A DNA stretch of 64,000 bases, taken from NCBI RefSeq assembly GCF_042684645.1, contig NZ_JBHULV010000046.1, positions 1 to 64,000 on the forward strand. The letters are read 5' to 3'. The DNA comes from Pseudopedobacter alpinus (GTDB lineage: Bacteria > Bacteroidota > Bacteroidia > Sphingobacteriales > Sphingobacteriaceae). Below the pieces are notes generated by a model. The model saw only the letters and a list, made by a program, of their open reading frames with translations, was not told the origin of the DNA and ran no database searches. Below, one piece after another: positions 63,143 through 64,000 of the stretch. The translations under genes were made by a program, and so were the position numbers. Within the stretch, counting starts at the first letter, position 1; every line of letters begins with the position of its first letter.

Positions 63143-64000
63143 ATGTTTATAGAATTCAATTTTGGGAATTTTCGTTCGTTCAAAGATCCTCAAAAATTCA
63201 GCTTAGAAGCTAGTTCCTTAAGAGCAAATGACGGAGGTTTAGAAGAAGAAAATGTTTTTGAAAAAGACAGCTTAAGATTACTGAAATCGAAAGCCATATT
63301 CGGTGGAAATGCCAGTGGTAAAAGTAATTTAGCTACAGCAATCTCTGCTTTCACCTACATGGTTAGTCGTTCTGTAGCTAATGAAGGTATTCCTGCTCAA
63401 ATATGGGACGATAGGTTTCAGTTAGCAGATAATGAATGGGATGAGCAACCCGTCTTTTTTCAGTATTCTTTTTTACACCAAAGCATTGTTTATAGATATG
63501 GCTTTCAAATATTTGAGGATAAAGTCTATTTTGAATGGTTATTTTCTGGAAATAGCGAGAAAGATCAAATTGAATATTTTATGCGAACTCCCAATGGGGT
63601 AAAAGTAAATGAAGATATTCTATCTCATTCTGATCCTTTTGTTAGCCAAGCCATTGAGGGTAATACTGAACTATATAGGCCCGACTCACTTTTTTTAACC
63701 GCTGGAGCATTGAGCGGTAACCTACTTTTTTCGGGATTACGGAATGAAATACGTAAAATTATTTCTGCTGATGGTGCTTATGATGACAACGCAATTAGTG
63801 CTGCTATGCGGAAATTAGTGAAAGGTAATGAAAAGGAGAAAGAGGCACTTAAGGAACTTATGATAGCTGCAGACACAGGAGTTGAAGGATTAGAAATAGG
63901 CGAATTACCCGATCATTTAGTTGATAAGGAATTGCATAAAGACATGAATAATAATATCTCAGAAGGAAAGAAAGGGAAGGCTGTGAGCTTATTCTCTTTA
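63143..64000 (+). CDS. RloA/AAA15-type ATP-binding protein (partial, runs off window)
   Basis: An open reading frame of 286 codons to the window end with no stop, so the C-terminus is missing. It begins MFIEFNFGNFRSF, the usual start of COG1106/AAA15 ATPases (an SMC-like fold in AbiLi/RloA proteins), and has Walker A GGNASGKS (54-61) followed by NLATAISAF. The signature and Walker B motifs must lie beyond the end. RloA genes are known from type I restriction loci of Campylobacter and others, often with an rloB TOPRIM partner; that gene would be outside the window. Function (abortive infection or DNA-repair-like) is inferred from family. Confidence 0.85.
   Translation, partial: MFIEFNFGNFRSFKDPQKFSLEASSLRANDGGLEEENVFEKDSLRLLKSKAIFGGNASGKSNLATAISAFTYMVSRSVANEGIPAQIWDDRFQLADNEWDEQPVFFQYSFLHQSIVYRYGFQIFEDKVYFEWLFSGNSEKDQIEYFMRTPNGVKVNEDILSHSDPFVSQAIEGNTELYRPDSLFLTAGALSGNLLFSGLRNEIRKIISADGAYDDNAISAAMRKLVKGNEKEKEALKELMIAADTGVEGLEIGELPDHLVDKELHKDMNNNISEGKKGKAVSLFSL

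Overview
The window is an AT-rich chromosomal segment from a member of the Bacteroidota, most likely the Sphingobacteriaceae (Pedobacter-like). The evidence is the gene families (mitochondrial-type aconitase, DUF4251, DUF4783, TIGR02757, a TTG-started NadC, LolD, MsbA-like exporters), the near absence of Shine-Dalgarno sites, and -33/-7 promoters of the TTTG-N19-TAnnTTTG type, two of which are perfect (11297-11327 and 14756-14786). No rRNA, tRNA, CRISPR array, insertion sequence or origin was seen. The species assignment is inference.

Layout. 1-2950: a small lipoprotein and aconitase. 3337-6289 (minus): a light-harvesting cassette of a DTE-type proton-pumping rhodopsin, lycopene cyclase and Blh carotene dioxygenase, which together make the pump and the last two steps of its retinal chromophore. 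6528-10004: a NodB-type deacetylase and a TolC/HlyD pair without a pump. 10118-14637: GpsA, ferritin, a thioredoxin-like 2Fe-2S protein, an Nfu scaffold and PurB. 14803-21312: a tetR-tolC-hlyD-acrB RND efflux operon with a clear operator over its promoter. 21425-26267: a hypothetical gene, an RlpA-like protein, and nrdBA (class I ribonucleotide reductase) preceded by a cobalamin riboswitch and terminator. 26364-34050: CWC protein, two methionine sulfoxide reductases, envelope proteins, GpmI, NadC, PlsY and an M48 lipoprotein protease. 34051-35081: a 1-kb gene-free island of repeats and a probable gene remnant. 35082-41140: an OmpP1/FadL-like porin with a Gly/Asn/Phe repeat lipoprotein, ProS, a MetB-like enzyme whose N-terminus contains a dispersed repeat, and a DUF4251 lipoprotein. 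41216-52011: TIGR02757, a beta-CASP nuclease, an MsbA-type ABC exporter, a SAM hydrolase, PhoH, PurC, a STAS protein, RNase Z and SucC. 52136-56572: LolD with two odd partners, an S41 lipoprotein protease and an orphan lipoprotein. 57082-64000: a type I restriction-modification locus in which hsdR and hsdS each carry one frameshift while hsdM is intact, followed by the start of an RloA/AAA15-type ATPase that runs off the window.

Main points of interest: the rhodopsin cassette with perfect inverted repeats before and after the rhodopsin gene; B12 control of a B12-independent reductase; the broken hsd genes beside an RloA-like ATPase; several families of short dispersed palindromic repeats, one of which sits inside the metB-like reading frame; and a recurring pattern of perfect inverted repeats placed a few bases upstream of start codons. 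All assignments were made by reading the sequence; no database search was run.
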